61,307 bases of DNA from Catellatospora coxensis (GTDB lineage Bacteria; Actinomycetota; Actinomycetes; Mycobacteriales; Micromonosporaceae). Shown here one piece after another: positions 58,700 through 61,307 of the stretch; within the stretch, counting starts at the first letter, position 1, and every line of letters begins with the position of its first letter. Under the pieces are notes generated by a model. It made no database searches. It saw nothing but the letters and a program-made list of their open reading frames with translations, and was not told the origin of the DNA. The translations under genes and the position numbers were made by a program. The stretch is from contig NZ_BONI01000060.1 in NCBI RefSeq assembly GCF_016862635.1, forward strand, positions 1 to 61,307, in the 5' to 3' direction.

Positions 58700-60328
58700 A
58701 TGGCCGCCACCCACGAGGTCTTCAACCAGGCACCGCCACTGGCCGGGCACGACGTCGCCGCCGACCCGGCGCTGCTGGCCGCGACGGCCCGCGAGGGCGC
58801 GGCCTGGCACCTCGACGACCTGCGCCGGCTCGGCCGGCTCGCGGGCGCCGAGCAGACCCAGCGCTGGGGCGACGAGGCCAACCGGCACACCCCGGTGCTG
58901 CGCACCCACGACCGGTACGGCAACCGCGTCGACGAGGTCGACTTCCACCCGTCGTGGCACGAGCTGATGCGCGTCGCGGTCGGCGAAGGGCTCGCCGGGG
59001 CCGCGTGGGCCGACCCGCGGCCCGGCGCGCACGTCGCCCGCGCCGCCGGGCTGCTGGTGTGGAGCGTCGTCGAGCAGGGCCACACCTGCCCGATCTCGAT
59101 GACGTACGCCGCCGTGCCCGCGCTGCGCCACCAGCCCGACCTCGCCGCGCGCTTCGAACCGCTGCTGACCGGCCGGGTGTACGACCCGGGCCTGCGCGCG
59201 CCGGAGGGCAAGGCCGGGCTGCTCGCCGGCATGGGCATGACCGAGAAGCAGGGCGGCTCGGACGTACGCGCCAACACCACCACCGCCACCCCGGCCGCCG
59301 ACGGCGCCTGGCTGCTGCGCGGACACAAATGGTTCACCAGCGCGCCCATGAACGACCTGTTCCTCGTGCTGGCCCAGGCCCCCGGCGGCCTGTCGTGCTT
59401 CCTGGTGCCGCGCGTGCTGCCCGACGGGACCCGCAACACGTTCCGCATCCAGCGGCTCAAGGACAAGCTCGGCAACCGCAGCAACGCCAGCGGCGAACCC
59501 GAGTTCGACGGCACCGTCGCCTGGCTCGTCGGCGAGCAGGGCCGCGGCGTGGCCGTCATCATCGAGATGGTGTCGCTGACCCGGCTCGACTCCGGCCTCG
59601 GCTCGGCCGCCGGCATGCGGGCCGCGCTCATGCAGGCCGTGCACCACGCCCGGCACCGGCACGCGTTCGGCGGCCCGCTGCTGGGCAAACCGCTGATGCG
59701 CAACGTGCTGGCCGACCTGTCGATCGAGTCCGAGGCCGCCACGACGCTGGTGCTGCGGGTGGCGGGCGCGGTCGACCGGGCCGCCCGCGGCGACCGCGGC
59801 GAGCAGGAGTTCGCCCGGCTGGCCACCGCGCTGGCCAAGTACTGGGTGTGCAAGCGGCAGCCGGCGATGGTCGCCGAGGCCCTGGAATGCCTGGGCGGCA
59901 ACGGCTACACCGAGGACTCCGGCATGCCGCGGCTGTATCGCGAGGCGCCGCTGAACGGGATCTGGGAGGGCTCCGGCAACGTCAACGCCCTCGACGTGCT
60001 GCGGGCGCTGGCCCGGGAACCGCAGAGCCTCGCCGCGTACGAGCAGGAGGTCGCGGCCGGGCTGGGCGGCGACGCCCGGCTCGACCAGGCCTGGCAGGAG
60101 CTGCGCAAGGAGCTCGCCGACACCGCCGACGCCGAGCTGCGGGCCCGGCGCACCGTGGAGCGCATGGCGCTGGTGCTGCAGGGCTCGCTGCTGGTCCGGC
60201 ACGCGCCCGCCGCGGTCGCGGACGCGTTCTGCGCCTCGCGGCTCGCCGGCGACCGGGGGTTGGCCTTCGGCACCCTGCCGGCCGGCCTCGACCTCGCCGC
60301 GATCCTGGAACGGGTGCCGCCTGTCTGA
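58700..60328 (+). CDS. aidB: AidB-type acyl-CoA dehydrogenase
   Basis: 542-residue flavoprotein closely similar in pattern to E. coli AidB: HEVFNQAPPLAGHDVAADP at the N-terminus, VDFHPSWHELMRVA, LAGMGMTEKQGGSDVRANTT (FAD site), LKDKLGNRSNASGEPEFDGT and NGIWEGSGNVNALDVLRAL. AidB is induced in the adaptive response to DNA alkylation and binds FAD and DNA. No ada or alkB gene is nearby. ATG at 58700 aligns best with AidB; an ATG at 58682 is in frame. The C-terminal DNA-binding part is a little divergent. Confidence 0.93.
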   Translation: MAATHEVFNQAPPLAGHDVAADPALLAATAREGAAWHLDDLRRLGRLAGAEQTQRWGDEANRHTPVLRTHDRYGNRVDEVDFHPSWHELMRVAVGEGLAGAAWADPRPGAHVARAAGLLVWSVVEQGHTCPISMTYAAVPALRHQPDLAARFEPLLTGRVYDPGLRAPEGKAGLLAGMGMTEKQGGSDVRANTTTATPAADGAWLLRGHKWFTSAPMNDLFLVLAQAPGGLSCFLVPRVLPDGTRNTFRIQRLKDKLGNRSNASGEPEFDGTVAWLVGEQGRGVAVIIEMVSLTRLDSGLGSAAGMRAALMQAVHHARHRHAFGGPLLGKPLMRNVLADLSIESEAATTLVLRVAGAVDRAARGDRGEQEFARLATALAKYWVCKRQPAMVAEALECLGGNGYTEDSGMPRLYREAPLNGIWEGSGNVNALDVLRALAREPQSLAAYEQEVAAGLGGDARLDQAWQELRKELADTADAELRARRTVERMALVLQGSLLVRHAPAAVADAFCASRLAGDRGLAFGTLPAGLDLAAILERVPPV

Positions 60329-60340
60329 TCACGACACCGG

Positions 60341-60814
60341 TCAGGCGGCCCCGGCGAACAGCGCCACGACACCGCCGATGACCGTGGCCCAGTGTGCCGC
60401 CAGCAGCGGCGCGGTCAGCATGACCTCCCCGTCCGCGGTGTTGTAGACACCCCGGTTGCCCTGCGGCAGCCGGGCGCGGTCCTCGGCGGGCAGGGCGAAC
60501 TCGGCGAACAGCGCCTCCGCGCGGCGGCGGTGCGTCTCGACCTCCGAACGGACCACCATCACCACCGCGACGCCCAGCCCGCCGATCAGCGCCAGGATCA
60601 CGCCCGCCAGGGCGCTCGCGCCGTCGGCGGCCGACGAGAGCCGCGTCGGTTCGGCGGCCTCGGCGACCAGCAGCAGCCCGCACAGCACCACCGCCGCGGC
60701 CAGGCAGGTGGCGCTCCAGGTCACGGCGAGGCGCAGGCGGTGGCGGATCTGCTCCCGCTCCTCCTGCCACAGGCGCAGGCACAGCTCGTACTCCACGGCG
60801 GGGCGCTCCTTCAT
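60341..60814 (-). CDS. Small two- to three-helix membrane protein
   Basis: 157 residues. Helices: WSATCLAAAVVLCGLLLVAE, ALAGVILALIGGLGVAVVMV and a C-terminal WATVIGGVVALFAG, with a charged cytoplasmic segment between (EVETHRRRAEALFAEFALP). Not recognised. ATG at 60814 has no ribosome binding site; a GTG at 60796 with AAGGAG nine bases upstream may be the true start. Convergent with aidB, 12 bases apart. Confidence 0.65.
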   Translation of the reverse strand: MKERPAVEYELCLRLWQEEREQIRHRLRLAVTWSATCLAAAVVLCGLLLVAEAAEPTRLSSAADGASALAGVILALIGGLGVAVVMVVRSEVETHRRRAEALFAEFALPAEDRARLPQGNRGVYNTADGEVMLTAPLLAAHWATVIGGVVALFAGAA

Positions 60815-60881
60815 CGGTCGGTGACCGGTCACGGTAACGCCTCGCCCGCCTGCCCGCTGCCCGCTGCGACGCGGCAGCCGG

Positions 60882-61223
60882 TCAGGACGCGACGCCGACC
60901 GTGGTGGCGGTGGTCAGGCCGAACATGCCGAACATCATCCCGGCCATCAGGCACCAGACCACGAAGAACGCCAGGAACAGGCCGGTCAGCACCCAGCCGA
61001 CGATGACCCCGGCGTTGGCCAGTTCGATGCCGCGCTCGCCGGAGGCCGCGATCTGCTGCTTGGCCTTGTTGCCGAAGTAGATGCCCAGCGGGGGCAGGAC
61101 GAAGATGCCCAGCGCCAGCGACAGGATCGCGTAGGTGTTGTACGGGGGCTGGGGTGGGTAGTAGCCGTACGGGTACGGCGGTTGCTGCGGTGGCGGAACC
61201 TTCGCCGGCTGCTCGTCGCTCAT
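60882..61223 (-). CDS. DUF4190-type membrane protein
   Basis: 113 residues. A Pro/Tyr-rich cytoplasmic N-terminus (VPPPQQPPYPYGYYPPQ) is followed by two helices: TYAILSLALGIFVLPPLGIY and ANAGVIVGWVLTGLFLAFFV. Between them lies the DUF4190 hallmark FGNKAKQQIAASGERGIELA. ATG at 61223 has GAGGAG upstream. Common in actinobacteria; function unknown. Confidence 0.85.
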   Translation of the reverse strand: MSDEQPAKVPPPQQPPYPYGYYPPQPPYNTYAILSLALGIFVLPPLGIYFGNKAKQQIAASGERGIELANAGVIVGWVLTGLFLAFFVVWCLMAGMMFGMFGLTTATTVGVAS

Positions 61224-61265
61224 GGGGCCCTCCTCGGTGTCTGCCCGCAGGCTAGGCCATACACG

Positions 61266-61299
61266 CCACCGGCCGTCGTGCTGCCACGACGGCCGGTGG
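61266..61299. terminator. Perfect hairpin at the right edge
   Basis: CCACCGGCCGTCGTG (61266-61280) pairs without mismatch with CACGACGGCCGGTGG (61285-61299), loop CTGC. It most likely ends a transcript from a gene beyond the window. The last bases, GGGCGTTAAG, match the first bases of the AAGGGCACCTT repeat at 24805, so another copy may begin here. Confidence 0.75.
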
Positions 61300-61307
61300 G
61301 CGTTAAG

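Overview
The window is GC-rich, densely coded DNA of an actinobacterium. The best guess is a member of the Micromonosporaceae. Third-position G/C bias is very strong, GTG and TTG starts are common, several promoters look leaderless, secreted plant-polymer hydrolases carry CBM2 modules, and an intergenic repeat built on AAGGGCACCTTC is scattered at gene ends. No rRNA, CRISPR array, prophage or transposase was seen. One odd tRNA gene is present.

Layout. Bases 1-4,050: the end of a LacI-type regulator, then a secreted GH10 xylanase with two Fn3 modules and a CBM2, read through a CebR-like operator; a MaoC/Nudix pair follows. 4,051-7,956 (minus): two unknown proteins and a three-gene envelope/redox set (15-Cys double-psi-barrel-like protein, Tat-signal protein, MauE-like membrane protein). 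8,213-16,423: unknown helical protein plus GH15 glucosidase, secreted lipase, large LuxR ATPase regulator, class III aminotransferase with its Lrp regulator. 16,464-17,769 (minus): class F sortase and a surface protein.

17,838-24,639 (minus): a tight five-gene cluster (Zn-ribbon SDR, LRR protein, ankyrin protein, MoxR AAA+ ATPase, HEVAH/VWA protein). After a tRNA and a patatin phospholipase comes a second, plus-strand MoxR/VWA cluster at 26,292-38,705 (DUF4132 protein, 1,592-residue protein, MoxR ATPase, DUF5682-VWA fusion, SWIM zinc finger protein) that resembles the E. coli yehI/yehL/yehM/yehP/yehQ set. Together these fill about a third of the window and are the best candidates for a poorly described system. 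Both contain an intercistronic mini-ORF ending in DERSEE(H/R)A that overlaps the stop of one gene and the start of the next.

38,764-51,737: mixed small metabolic, membrane and regulatory genes (NmrA-like reductase, GNAT, VOC, DinB-like, SGNH hydrolase, aldo/keto reductase with TetR, methyltransferase, lipoproteins, LysR with divergent EamA exporter). 51,849-54,511 (minus): a translationally coupled decarboxylase/homospermidine synthase operon for polyamines. 54,728-61,223: secreted M28 aminopeptidase, a 3'-truncated thioesterase next to a palindromic element, a nucleotidyltransferase, AidB and small membrane proteins.

Three families of dispersed palindromes lie between genes (59 bp twice, 75 bp twice, 55 bp once), besides the AAGGGCACCTTC repeats and many GC hairpin terminators at convergent gene ends. 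All functional statements are from reading the sequence and family knowledge; no database search was run.
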